DNA from: Firmicutes bacterium HGW-Firmicutes-16
Lineage (GTDB): Bacteria; Bacillota; Clostridia; Oscillospirales; Oscillospiraceae
Direction of reading: 5' to 3'
Assembly: GCA_002841545.1 (NCBI GenBank)
Contig: PGZZ01000005.1
Span: 1-64,000 of the forward strand
Length of the DNA stretch: 64,000 bases
Positions 27,217-35,683 of this stretch are shown here, piece by piece. The notes below the pieces were generated by a model. It made no database searches and was not told the origin of the DNA. It was given only the letters and a program-made list of their open reading frames with translations. The position numbers and the translations under genes are program-made. The number at the start of each line of letters is the position of its first letter. Position 1 is the stretch's first letter.

Positions 27217-27770
27217 TGTGGATGTATGATAAAAAACTCGAGTATCCGATAAAAATCAAAAAGAGAGACCCAAGACTGGCTAAGCTGATAATTACGCAGT
27301 ATGGAGGTCCGGACGGCGAGCTCGGCGCAGCGCTAAGATACCTCAGCCAGCGTTTTTCAATGATTACTCCTCAGGCGAAGGCAACTTTAAACGATATAGG
27401 AACTGAGGAGCTTGCCCACCTTGAAATGATTGGAACCATAGTGAGGCAGCTTACTCAAGGAATAAGCACAAAAGAAATTGAGGAAAGCGATTTCGCTCCC
27501 TTTTATGTTGATCACGACACCGCTGTATATCCTGTGAGTGCCTCAGGCGTACCTTTTGATGCCTCATATATCCAGTCAAAGGGCGACCCGATTACCGACT
27601 TATACGAAGACATGGCGGCAGAACAAAAAGCGCGCTCCACATATGAATATCTCATCAGAATGACTGATGACCCTGATGTGCTCGACCCGCTCTTCCAAAG
27701 ATTCGGCGAGGCCCTCCGAATTGTTCAGGATTATTTAGAGCAGGACAGAGTTTTCACTTTAAAAGGCTGA
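27216..27770 (+). CDS. cotJC: Manganese catalase-like coat protein CotJC
   Basis: 184 residues with the ferritin-like manganese catalase helices: GGPDGELGAALRYLSQRF, then IGTEELAHLEMIG with metal ligands E and H, and the second pair in AAEQKARSTYEYLI. Family members sit in the spore coat and have catalase activity. The start ATG overlaps the cotJB stop, so translation was coupled to the now broken gene. The following hairpin ends the operon. Whether expression is reduced by the cotJB stop cannot be told. Confidence 0.93.
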   Translation: MWMYDKKLEYPIKIKKRDPRLAKLIITQYGGPDGELGAALRYLSQRFSMITPQAKATLNDIGTEELAHLEMIGTIVRQLTQGISTKEIEESDFAPFYVDHDTAVYPVSASGVPFDASYIQSKGDPITDLYEDMAAEQKARSTYEYLIRMTDDPDVLDPLFQRFGEALRIVQDYLEQDRVFTLKG

Positions 27771-27777
27771 CTATATG

Positions 27778-27822
27778 ATTAAAGTTCAAGGATGCGACTG
27801 CGTCGCATCCTTGAACTTTAAT
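27778..27822. terminator. Strong hairpin after cotJC
   Basis: A 21-bp perfect stem (27778-27798 and 27802-27822) with a TGC loop. It separates cotJC from the convergent CotF-like gene. Confidence 0.8.
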
Positions 27823-27851
27823 GGAGTTTTCTATTGGTAAAGGTGCCCGCT

Positions 27852-28238
27852 CTACGGCACAATTGGATTCTGATACTGGTTCAAGTACTGTTGAATTTGA
27901 GGCTGGTCCTCCGGTATAACCTGATACATGCCGCCTACCTTAGCGATAGTATCGGGCTGTGCTGCCTCCAGCGGATAATATCCTTTTGACACCATATACT
28001 GCCATACTTCATAGGCATGAGAGCAACTCATCATAAATGCCGTCTGCAGAAAGGAACGAATCTGGGGATTTGCGGCAGCCATTTCACGGTCGTCAAGATT
28101 ATCAAACATAGTCCTAGGCTGAATGGGGGGGTACTGTGGAAAATCTGACTGAGTGTAATCTTTCAATTGCCCGACTTCCTTTAATAGCGGTAGCTCTTTA
28201 CTTGCGCCGTTTGCCTGATGAAGAAATTCAACTTTCAT
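27852..28238 (-). CDS. CotF-like spore coat protein
   Basis: 128 residues from ATG 28238; the frame is open to 28361, but neither start has a visible ribosome site. The C-terminal half, SCSHAYEVWQYMVSKGYYPLEAA then GGMYQVIP, matches the helical end of CotF-type coat proteins, while the usual first helices are poorly represented. It may be shortened. Location next to cotJ supports a sporulation role; the exact start and full domain content are unsure. Confidence 0.6.
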   Translation of the reverse strand: MKVEFLHQANGASKELPLLKEVGQLKDYTQSDFPQYPPIQPRTMFDNLDDREMAAANPQIRSFLQTAFMMSCSHAYEVWQYMVSKGYYPLEAAQPDTIAKVGGMYQVIPEDQPQIQQYLNQYQNPIVP

Positions 28239-28530
28239 GTTATAGTCACGGACATGAAGGAGAAAGTGCTTTTCCAGGATTGATTTAAGCTGCCCAGTTT
28301 GCAATCGTCCTTTGTAAGCTTTGCGCAACCGTTTGCGAAAAATGCGCGGCGGATTGCGCAATGTCGTAAAATGTGCAAATGAATGTACAGCCTGCGCAAA
28401 CTAGTGCAAAGCCATGTAATAAGACGAATAATAAACACGCTGGATTAGTTCGGCGTGTCTTCATTTTGACTGAGCTATATATGGATACAGAAAGTTCAAT
28501 CGGAAACACTAAACCCTGGAGGTGAATATT

Positions 28531-29304
28531 ATGGTTTCACAAAAATCAGTCATTACCTTCGGTATGGTGGCAATTCCAATCGCGATGTACACAGCCACGC
28601 AGGATAATGACATTCATTTAAATCAGCTTCACAAGGAAGACAACAGCCGCATCAGATACAAGAAAACCTGCGCTCACTGCGGCAAAGAAATCACAGCGGA
28701 AGACATTGTAAAGGGCTTTGAGTACGATAAGGAAAAGTATGTTGTTATAAAAGACGATGAGATTGAAAAGATTAAGACGGAAAAGGAAAAATCCATTCAA
28801 ATCCTTCACTTCGCCCAGCTTAATCAAATCTCCCCAGTCTATTATGAAAAAACCTATCAGGCGGCACCCGAAGCGGGTGGAGAAAAGGCTTTCGAGCTGC
28901 TCCGAGCTGCGTTGATGGCAGAGCAGAAAATTGCTATCGGCAAAACTGTATTAGGCACGAAGGACACGCTGATGGCAATCATCCCACGAGAAGAGGGCAT
29001 ACTCATTTCTACGATGTTCTACGCCGACGATATCAAGGCGATTCAAAAACCTTATAACAAAACTGCGGTTTCAGAGCCGGAACTCAATATGGCTAAGATG
29101 CTGATTAACTCTATGGATACGCCTTTCGACCCCTCAAAATATATTGACGAGTATCAATCGAAGCTCCATGATTTGATTGAAGCAAAAATCTCTGGCAAGG
29201 AGGTCGTTGCCGCTGAACCTCAAAGCACGGGTAAAGTCATAGACCTAATGGAGGCTCTAAAGGCCAGCGTTGAGAAGGCCCAAAAAGAGAAGGAACTGGC
29301 GTAA
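28531..29304 (+). CDS. ku: Bacterial Ku DNA end-binding protein
   Basis: 257 residues from ATG 28531 (GGAGGTGA upstream). The bacterial Ku core is clear: ITFGMVAIPIAMYTA at the N-terminus, the KKTCAHCGKEI motif, ILHFAQLNQISPVYYEKTY and the DNA-ring segment through EQKIAIGKTVLGTKD. It binds double-strand ends and recruits LigD, whose gene starts six bases downstream. The pair is a non-homologous end-joining unit that in Bacillus helps germinating spores, which fits the coat-gene neighbourhood. CAHC is an unusual Zn-finger-like pair. Confidence 0.95.
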   Translation: MVSQKSVITFGMVAIPIAMYTATQDNDIHLNQLHKEDNSRIRYKKTCAHCGKEITAEDIVKGFEYDKEKYVVIKDDEIEKIKTEKEKSIQILHFAQLNQISPVYYEKTYQAAPEAGGEKAFELLRAALMAEQKIAIGKTVLGTKDTLMAIIPREEGILISTMFYADDIKAIQKPYNKTAVSEPELNMAKMLINSMDTPFDPSKYIDEYQSKLHDLIEAKISGKEVVAAEPQSTGKVIDLMEALKASVEKAQKEKELA

Positions 29305-29309
29305 TTTTT

Positions 29310-31751
29310 ATGACAGAAAAGCTTAACGAATATAACCAAAAAAGAAATTTCGAAAGAACCGGCGAACCAGAAGGCGAGACAGCGAAGCCTGAGGAAAATC
29401 TCAGGTTTGTAGTTCAACACCATATGGCACGCAAAGATCACTATGATTTCCGTCTAGAATGGGATGGAGCTCTTTTGAGCTGGGCGGTACCCAAGGGGCC
29501 ATCCTATGATACACACGACAAAAGGCTAGCTGTTCGAGTGGAGGAGCATCCTCTGGATTACAGAAACTTTGAGGGCACCATTCCTAAGGGTGAATATGGC
29601 GGCGGAGCAGTTATGCTCTGGGATGAAGGCTTCTGGGAGCCCTATTCGAATGTGATGGAAGGGCTTCGTGAAGGTTCGTTAAAGTTCATTTTGAAAGGCA
29701 AAAGACTAAAAGGTAAATGGGCCTTAGTAAGGCTGAAAGCTAAAGAGGGTGAAAGCCGCGATAACTGGCTTCTGCTAAAGGAAAAAGATGAGTTTGCCGG
29801 AGATGACGACGGTATTTCCGCTTTTGACACAAGCATTAGAAGCGGACGGACAATGGCTGAAATCGAACGGGGGGAAAACGAGAAAATTACACGGAACCCT
29901 TTTGAACAGGCCGATGTGCAGCTTGCAAGACTTGTAAACTCTGTTCCCGAGCGCGGTGATTGGCTCTATGAGATGAAATATGACGGATATAGGATACTCA
30001 CATATATTGAAGGTAACAACGTCCGTCTAGTGACCCGTAACTACAATGATTATACAAACAGGTTTCAGGACGTCGCCGCTTCACTTATTGATTTAGCTGC
30101 CGGAAGAGCGATGGTGCTGGACGGCGAAATGACAGTTACAGATGATTCGGGTAAGACAGATTTTCAGGCTCTTCAAAATTATATGAGGAATACAAAAGTT
30201 CAAAACCTCACCTATATCGTCTTTGATCTTCTTGCGCTGGATGGCAATGATTTGAGGGGCGAAAAGCTCATAGAGAGGAAAGAGAAGCTTGCTAGCATTA
30301 TGAAGGATGCCCCGAAAAACCTCTACTACAGCCAGCATGTCAGTGGACATGGAGAGGAAAGCATCAAAGCGGCCTGCGAGGCGGGCATGGAAGGGATTGT
30401 AGGAAAGAAAGCTGATTCAGTTTACAGCGGAACGAGAAACGGTGATTGGATAAAGCTCAAATGCGATAAAAGGCAGGAATTCGTCATCGGAGGATATACG
30501 CTCTCCGATAAAAAAACGAGCGGTATAAGCTCGCTTCTCCTTGGCGTCTATGAGGGCACAGAACTTGTATTTGCCGGACGAGCCGGCACAGGCTTAAGCG
30601 AGTCGGAGATGAAAGAGCTTGAGGCGAAGTTCGAAAGCTTAAAGAGGACAGAACCACCTTTCAAACTTTCGCCGAAGCCCAGCTCAACTGAGGAATTTTT
30701 CTGGCTTGAGCCTGAGCTTGTCGCAGAGATTAAATTTGCCGAATGGACAAAAGAAAATTTATTGAGACAGGCAAGCTACAAAGGCTTACGAATGGATAAA
30801 GACCCTAGGGTTATAAAAAAGGAAAAAGCGGATGACGAGATACAAATTCAATCATCCGCAAAGGAAATGGAGAAACCATTGGAAGCAAACGACAACAGCA
30901 TAATCATCGAAGGAATAAAGATTTCGAACCCTGACAAGGTGATGTTTGATGATCCCGAAATCACCAAAGAGGCTGTGATTCGGTATTACGCCGAGGTGTC
31001 GGAGCGAATGTTGCAGTATGCTGGCCACAGGATTCTCAGCATTGTGCGCTGCCCCAAGGGAATTTCACAGACCTGTTTTTATAAGAAACATCCCGGACCG
31101 GACAGCAAAGGAATCGTCACAACACCTGTTGTTAACAGTGACGGAGAAACGGAAGACTACTTCTATATCGAAAACAGCGCCGGACTTGTCTCGGAGGCGC
31201 AGATGGGAACACTGGAGTTCCATACCTGGGGAAGCCGTGTAGACGAGCTTGAAAAGCCTGACATGATGGTGTTTGATTTGGATCCGGATGAGGGAATGGA
31301 CGTGGATACGGTGCGTCAGGGCGTAAAAGACGTTAGAAGTATTCTTTTAGAACTTTCACTGAAATCATATCTCAAGACCAGCGGAGGCAAAGGATACCAT
31401 GTGGTCGTGCCATTAAAACCTGCTGTCTCGTGGGATACTTTTCACGATTTTGCGAGACGCGTTGCCGAGGTGATGGAGCAGAAATGGCCAGACCAATACA
31501 CAAGCAATGTCAGAAAAGCAAAGAGGACAAATAAGATTTTTATCGACTGGATTCGAAACGGCAGAGGTGCAACAAGCATTGCACCTTATTCTATAAGAGC
31601 GAGAAAAGGGGCTAAGGTATCTATGCCCATATCATGGGAGGAACTTGACACCATCGCACCCGATGGCATAACGATGGCAGATGCGCTCTCAAGGCTTTCA
31701 GGAATTGATCCGTGGAAAGATTTTTTCCAAAATAATCAGTTACTAAAATGA
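29310..31751 (+). CDS. ligD: Multifunctional ATP-dependent DNA ligase LigD
   Basis: 813 residues in the order 3'-phosphoesterase, ligase, polymerase. Phosphoesterase (about 30-170): VQHHMARKDHYDFRLEWDG and PKGEYGGG. Ligase (about 190-500): adenylated Lys223 in EMKYDGYR, then DGEM and EGIVGKK. Polymerase/primase (about 530-805): FDLDPDEG metal motif and SGGKGYHVVVPL. It processes and seals ends held by Ku. Bacillus LigD lacks the phosphoesterase domain, so this three-domain form is the fuller architecture. All key residues checked are present. Confidence 0.95.
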   Translation: MTEKLNEYNQKRNFERTGEPEGETAKPEENLRFVVQHHMARKDHYDFRLEWDGALLSWAVPKGPSYDTHDKRLAVRVEEHPLDYRNFEGTIPKGEYGGGAVMLWDEGFWEPYSNVMEGLREGSLKFILKGKRLKGKWALVRLKAKEGESRDNWLLLKEKDEFAGDDDGISAFDTSIRSGRTMAEIERGENEKITRNPFEQADVQLARLVNSVPERGDWLYEMKYDGYRILTYIEGNNVRLVTRNYNDYTNRFQDVAASLIDLAAGRAMVLDGEMTVTDDSGKTDFQALQNYMRNTKVQNLTYIVFDLLALDGNDLRGEKLIERKEKLASIMKDAPKNLYYSQHVSGHGEESIKAACEAGMEGIVGKKADSVYSGTRNGDWIKLKCDKRQEFVIGGYTLSDKKTSGISSLLLGVYEGTELVFAGRAGTGLSESEMKELEAKFESLKRTEPPFKLSPKPSSTEEFFWLEPELVAEIKFAEWTKENLLRQASYKGLRMDKDPRVIKKEKADDEIQIQSSAKEMEKPLEANDNSIIIEGIKISNPDKVMFDDPEITKEAVIRYYAEVSERMLQYAGHRILSIVRCPKGISQTCFYKKHPGPDSKGIVTTPVVNSDGETEDYFYIENSAGLVSEAQMGTLEFHTWGSRVDELEKPDMMVFDLDPDEGMDVDTVRQGVKDVRSILLELSLKSYLKTSGGKGYHVVVPLKPAVSWDTFHDFARRVAEVMEQKWPDQYTSNVRKAKRTNKIFIDWIRNGRGATSIAPYSIRARKGAKVSMPISWEELDTIAPDGITMADALSRLSGIDPWKDFFQNNQLLK

Positions 31752-31833
31752 CCATTAAGTATTCCCCACAAAGTCTCCCTATATAATGATTTATCTATTA
31801 CGCCGTGCTCATGCCCAGAAAATGCAACTTATA

Positions 31834-31870
31834 AAACCGCCTTAGGCGATAAGACCGAGGCGGCGTTTTT
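31834..31870. terminator. Terminator downstream of ligD
   Basis: CCGCC/GGCGG stem with A-run before and T-run after. A second hairpin follows at 31876-31904. Confidence 0.6.
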
Positions 31871-31875
31871 AAAGC

Positions 31876-31904
31876 AAGAAGAGAGGGCTAAGCCCTCTCT
31901 TCTT
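31876..31904. terminator. Second hairpin downstream of ligD
   Basis: A perfect 13-bp stem (31876-31888 and 31892-31904) with a TAA loop. The rest of the gap to 32244 contains no supportable gene. Confidence 0.6.
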
Positions 31905-32244
31905 AAATATGCAAACGAAGATACCCTTCTACATTTACCATCACGCTGGATTTTTATTCCACAGTAAATTTGTCTCGCATAGGTAACTCCAAATAAGTTG
32001 AGACAATTCTTGCTTCTGTAGTAACTATTAACAATTTGTGCCATTAAGTTTCTAATTACTGTGATTGCCTCACAATTTAAACCAACCATATTTATTTAAC
32101 AACTGGTGCAAGAATTATCTTTGTGCCGGTTGTATCTGACAATTATATTGTGCTCAAGCATCTGCGACTTGAATTAATCAAGCAACCCTGCTTCATTTGC
32201 AATTGTGCCATAGGGTTTACCGAGCAAACTCGACGGTAAAATAT

Positions 32245-32325
32245 GGGGGTGCACACCGGATACTTCGGGAGAGCGTCTGACTGGCAGTCAGAAGGTCAGC
32301 GGTTCGATCCCGCTTATCTCCACCA
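32245..32325 (+). tRNA. tRNA-Ala(GGC)-like gene with abnormal D-arm, copy 1
   Basis: The 3' half is fully canonical: anticodon stem TCTGA/TCAGA with loop CTGGCAG (anticodon GGC), a five-base variable loop, T-stem AGCGG/CCGCT around TTCGATC, and an encoded CCA. The acceptor pairs GGGGGTG with TATCTCC using three G-U pairs. The D-arm is not canonical: GCTC before GAGC is absent and the segment is several bases too long. An identical 81-base copy lies at 54364-54444. It may be a degenerate tRNA kept as an integration site. Confidence 0.5.
32280..32325 (+). repeat. Attachment site attL (46 bp)
   Basis: Identical over 46 bp to 40418-40463. It covers the anticodon arm to the CCA end of the tRNA-like gene, the usual target of tyrosine integrases, and lies about 90 bp from the integrase gene. 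Confidence 0.85.
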
Positions 32326-32330
32326 TCATA

Positions 32331-32365
32331 AAGTCTTGTAATCTCAATGGTTACAGGGCTTTTTG
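32331..32365. terminator. Hairpin between attL and the integrase gene
   Basis: AAGTCTTGTAA / TTACAGGGCTT arms with a T-rich tail. Closely similar hairpins occur at 54640-54670 and 63061-63087, marking other integrase-type element ends. Confidence 0.55.
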
Positions 32366-32417
32366 ATTTTGTCCCGTTTCCTCATTTTCTGCTCTTTTCT
32401 AACGCCATTTCTAACAC

Positions 32418-33575
32418 CTATATGGCTTTCTCCGTGAGGCAGCTTGAGAGCATATCCGCCATGTTCTTCTTTCGGCTTACATCCAAGTGTGAATAGATAT
32501 TGGCGGTCATTCTTATATCGGAGTGCCCGAGCCATTCTTGGACGTCCTTAAGAGTAAACCCCATGTTTATAAGGAAACTAGCACAGCTATGGCGAAGCTC
32601 ATGAAATCGGATGTGAGGTAAGCCGTTTTTCTCTAACAGTTCACTAAATCTGTGCGTTACATAGTCTGGAGCAAAAGGTCTGCCATCGTCCCACTTGAGT
32701 ATGTAGTCATTCACCGCGTATTCCCTGCCAAACAGTTTTCTGTTTGCCCGCTCCTGCTCTTTAAGGTCTATCAGCAGCGTCTTGACTTCCGGCATAAGGG
32801 GAAAGCTCCTGTGACTGGCTGCGTTCTTTGTCTTGTCCTTTTCTACGGTATCAACAACTTTTGTTACCGTATGCTTAATGGTCAGCGTTCCTGCATCAAA
32901 ATCTACGCTGTCCCATTTCAAGCCGAGGACTTCACTTCGGCGCAATCCATATACTGCCGCGAGCTTTATAAGCGGATATAAAGGCTCGTCCTTTATGGCT
33001 TCAAGCAATGCGTTAAGCTGCTCGACACTATAGAACTTCGCTTCAAATCTCTGCAATTGAGGCAGGCTCACTTGTTCACATGGGTTATTTGGAATGATGC
33101 CATCTCTCACAGCTTCTTTCAGCGTTTGAAACAAGATGTTCTTATGAAGGCGCAGACTTCGAGGCGATAGACCGCCCTTTCCGTCAATGCGTCCACTTTG
33201 GCACTTCTCATCGAAGTATGCTTGAAGCACTCGACGGTTAACATCATACAGCTTTATTTGCAAAGCATCGAAGTACGGCAGAAGTTGAGATTTTGCAAGG
33301 TATTCATTGCCTTGCAGCGTCACCACATCTACCCTAATAGCCGATGACTTGAGCCATTGACGTATAGCGTCACTAAAGAGCATATCACTATAAACGAGGC
33401 TCTCCCTTGCTTCATATTCTCGGATTTTTTCACGGAGAATTTGCTCAGCACGCTTCTTGTTTCCCTTAACTGTCAGACCTGATGAAATCCATTTGGGCTT
33501 ACGTTTCCCGTTCTTGTCATAGGTGTTAATTACTATGTAGTATTTATCATTTTTGATTTGTAGGCTTCCTGTCAT
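32418..33575 (-). CDS. int: Tyrosine integrase
   Basis: 385 residues from ATG 33575 (GAAAGGAG upstream). An N-terminal arm-binding domain (LQIKNDKYYIVINTYDKNG), a SAM-like core-binding domain, and a catalytic domain with Arg in GLRRSEVLGLKW, HELRHSCASF (His-x-x-Arg), WLGHSDIRMTANIY with His and the Tyr nucleophile. All catalytic residues are present. It should recombine the element's attP with the 3' half of the tRNA-like gene. The excisionase gene lies immediately upstream. Confidence 0.95.
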   Translation of the reverse strand: MTGSLQIKNDKYYIVINTYDKNGKRKPKWISSGLTVKGNKKRAEQILREKIREYEARESLVYSDMLFSDAIRQWLKSSAIRVDVVTLQGNEYLAKSQLLPYFDALQIKLYDVNRRVLQAYFDEKCQSGRIDGKGGLSPRSLRLHKNILFQTLKEAVRDGIIPNNPCEQVSLPQLQRFEAKFYSVEQLNALLEAIKDEPLYPLIKLAAVYGLRRSEVLGLKWDSVDFDAGTLTIKHTVTKVVDTVEKDKTKNAASHRSFPLMPEVKTLLIDLKEQERANRKLFGREYAVNDYILKWDDGRPFAPDYVTHRFSELLEKNGLPHIRFHELRHSCASFLINMGFTLKDVQEWLGHSDIRMTANIYSHLDVSRKKNMADMLSSCLTEKAI

Positions 33576-33609
33576 AATAACTCCTTTCTTTGACAGAACT
33601 AGCCTACCA

Positions 33610-33801
33610 TTACGCTCTAATATTGTATCTGGAACTCTGTATATAGTCAATCAAGCAGCATTTAGGAATTAGTATTTTTCGACCTATGCGCTTGTAGCCT
33701 ATCACATGGTTATTAATAAGCTCATAGGCTTTGTTTTTGCCGATTCCTAGTGCCTCAGCTAATTGTTCTACTGTAAGTACATCATGATATTCGTTGAACA
33801 T
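33610..33801 (-). CDS. xis: Excisionase-type DNA-binding protein
   Basis: 63 residues with a MerR/Xis-like helix-turn-helix: LTVEQLAEALGIGKNKAYELINN followed by the wing YKRIGRKILIPK. This is the small excisionase type commonly found next to tyrosine integrases, which it redirects toward excision. Start ATG 33801 follows GAAAGGAG. It lies between rep and int, same strand, so the three genes probably form one transcript. Confidence 0.85.
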   Translation of the reverse strand: MFNEYHDVLTVEQLAEALGIGKNKAYELINNHVIGYKRIGRKILIPKCCLIDYIQSSRYNIRA

Positions 33802-33816
33802 TCTTCTCCTTTCTAA

Positions 33817-34749
33817 TTATTCTTTTGTCCAATCGTCGCCAGAAGCATCAGGCAACATTTCGTAAACGTGTTGTATTCTTCGTTTCAGGGCGATCCACGA
33901 TTCCGCGTCTTCTCTCTGAACATCCCTGTACTGCTTTTCCAACGGTATATTTGAAATAATAAAGACTTTCGTATAGCACGCCTGTCTGTCAGCATATCGG
34001 CAAGCCAATGGTGTTGGATGTACATCCAAATAATTGAGAAATTCCGATATTGTCAGCTGGCTGCGGTACTCGTCAAACAAAATTACGTCTTGTCCTTGAT
34101 ACTGGTCAAAAGGATGCTTGTAATTCGTTACTCTGTAGACATTTCTGTATCCGTATTTTTCTGTTACCGATCTTGTCTTACCGACTCCGGTTTTTCCCCA
34201 GATATATGTTACTTCAACAAACCTAGGTTTATCGCCGAAAATCTCATTCTGGACAGTTAATCTCGCTTGGCGGATTTTATCCAGTCTATTTATAGCATTG
34301 GGATGTTCTTCGAGTATTTCAAAGTCCGTTTTGCCTTGTTTTATCATTTCATATATTTCTGCATTCTCGCTTACCCCTTGGGCTCTGTCAGGCGGCAGCT
34401 CTCCGTACTCTTCAAATGTTTCGGGAATATTGGTTTCCTTTTTCTTCTCTTCTATCCCTGCGCCTTCTTTGCGTATATAATCGCGGTTCTCTTGGTTACT
34501 CCCTCTAGCAGCCTCTATATGTGCACCATAAAAGACTTTTTGAATAGTCGTAAATTGAACAGCGTTTTTGAACATCACAAATATATGAGTGTGAGGCGTT
34601 CCCGTTTCTCCTATTTCATCGCACATACACCAGTAAATTAATCCCGCAAATGTCCCAATAGCGTTTTTTATAAATTCATGCGACCAATCATGTAATTCCG
34701 GATTATTCAGCGTTAACTGATATCTCCTGCTTGCTTGTGTTCTTGCCAT
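33817..34749 (-). CDS. rep: CRESS-type replication initiator (HUH endonuclease plus SF3 helicase)
   Basis: 310 residues from ATG 34749 (GAAAGGAG upstream). Endonuclease motifs: I YQLTLNN (10-16), II PHTHIF with His53/His55, III DYIRK with catalytic Tyr91 and Lys94. Helicase: Walker A GKTGVGKT (185-192), Walker B DVILFDE (221-227), motif C FIISN (263-267), and RRIQH near 290 as possible arginine finger. This domain order is that of circovirus/geminivirus-like Reps and of their relatives on bacterial plasmids. It should nick the origin at 34765-34810, start rolling-circle replication, and unwind. Most rolling-circle plasmid Reps lack the helicase domain. Confidence 0.92.
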   Translation of the reverse strand: MARTQASRRYQLTLNNPELHDWSHEFIKNAIGTFAGLIYWCMCDEIGETGTPHTHIFVMFKNAVQFTTIQKVFYGAHIEAARGSNQENRDYIRKEGAGIEEKKKETNIPETFEEYGELPPDRAQGVSENAEIYEMIKQGKTDFEILEEHPNAINRLDKIRQARLTVQNEIFGDKPRFVEVTYIWGKTGVGKTRSVTEKYGYRNVYRVTNYKHPFDQYQGQDVILFDEYRSQLTISEFLNYLDVHPTPLACRYADRQACYTKVFIISNIPLEKQYRDVQREDAESWIALKRRIQHVYEMLPDASGDDWTKE

Positions 34750-34764
34750 GGCGCTCCTTTCGTT

Positions 34765-34810
34765 CTGTACACTGTACACATGCAAAGGGTAATACTATCC
34801 TTTGCATGTG
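34765..34810 (-). other. Circovirus-like replication origin: stem-loop and iterons
   Basis: A perfect 12-bp stem (34777-34788 and 34799-34810) holds a 10-nt loop. Read on the rep strand the loop is ATAGTATTAC, containing TAGTATTAC, the nonanucleotide of circovirus origins (nick expected between T7 and A8). Immediately on the rep side are two tandem 7-bp iterons CTGTACA (34765-34771, 34772-34778). The hairpin lies about 28 bases upstream of the rep start, in the same orientation as in circoviruses. Confidence 0.85.
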
Positions 34811-34983
34811 AGCTTACGTCAACTATACGTAACGTATATTTATTGCGCTTTAGTTTATCATTAATTTAACTTCTGTTTTGATATAAATCAATAGCTTCTT
34901 TAAGTAATTTACACTATGTTAACACTATTATTTGTTTCGTATATTACAATGCATTCATCAGTACATAAACGGAGGTATCTCAC

Positions 34984-35445
34984 ATGGATACTCATTCTGA
35001 AAACCCGTTCTCTCCTTATGAGCTGCAATTTAGTGTGCAGGAACGCAAAGCAATGTTAGCGGAAATGCTAAGAGAGTTGCGGAAGGCTAAAGGTTATCAA
35101 CAAAAAGAAATTGCTGCACTTCTAGGTATATCCCCACAAACCTATAACGGTTATGAAACTGGACGTAATGAGCCACCCATCGAAGTGCTTGTCCGTTTTT
35201 CCTATTTGTATGAATTGCCTATTGATATGTTAGTACAGAAAGATAGGCAACATAAAGAGAATGAGAGCGTGATGATAACAGTATCGAAGATGGACGAGGA
35301 AATTGATGAAATTAAAAAGCAGCTCAAGAACTCTAAATATGCTGAAAACCTACAGCTAAATCAGCTAATGGGTATGATGGAGCAAATGACCGATATAATA
35401 AAAACAGTCGCCAGCAATGCGTCCCCTACTGATAAAAAAGATTAA
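34984..35445 (+). CDS. XRE-family transcriptional regulator
   Basis: 153 residues with a Cro/CI-type helix-turn-helix at about 24-80 (LRELRKAKGYQQKEIAALLGISPQTYNGYETG, written here as one conserved region starting at Leu24) and a C-terminal coiled coil (about 95-145) likely for dimerisation. It is divergent from rep across the origin region, a position typical for a repressor of element replication and excision. The ribosome site GGAGGT precedes ATG 34984. Targets are inferred. Confidence 0.85.
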   Translation: MDTHSENPFSPYELQFSVQERKAMLAEMLRELRKAKGYQQKEIAALLGISPQTYNGYETGRNEPPIEVLVRFSYLYELPIDMLVQKDRQHKENESVMITVSKMDEEIDEIKKQLKNSKYAENLQLNQLMGMMEQMTDIIKTVASNASPTDKKD

Positions 35446-35462
35446 ACTGTAAAATAGAGCAA

Positions 35463-35488
35463 GGGCGGCAATCGTTTGATTGCCGCCC
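35463..35488 (+). terminator. Terminator of the XRE gene
   Basis: A perfect 11-bp GC-rich stem (35463-35473 and 35478-35488), GTTT loop, followed by TGTTGCTTGTCTT. Confidence 0.8.
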
Positions 35489-35499
35489 TGTTGCTTGTC

Positions 35500-35660
35500 T
35501 TACTGCGTATGTGGGGGCTGCACCCCCAGTTAAGTCTGTACTATGTCTTACATCTTGATACCCCAGCGCGGACGCGAAAGTGCAACGCTGCGCGGCCGGT
35601 CGGGCGGGGACCCCCGTACCCCCGTCGCTCTCGTCCGTGCGGCGGTGCACCTTGCCGCGT
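35500..35660. other. GC-rich noncoding segment of the element
   Basis: A block clearly richer in G+C than its AT-rich surroundings, with a GGGGGCTGCACCCCC hairpin at its left end and runs of C and G in its centre. No credible gene lies in it. Possible roles are a second (lagging-strand or transfer) origin or the joint between the replicon part and the ger cargo. Confidence 0.45.
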
Positions 35661-35683
35661 CCAATAAAGTCAATAATAGATTA

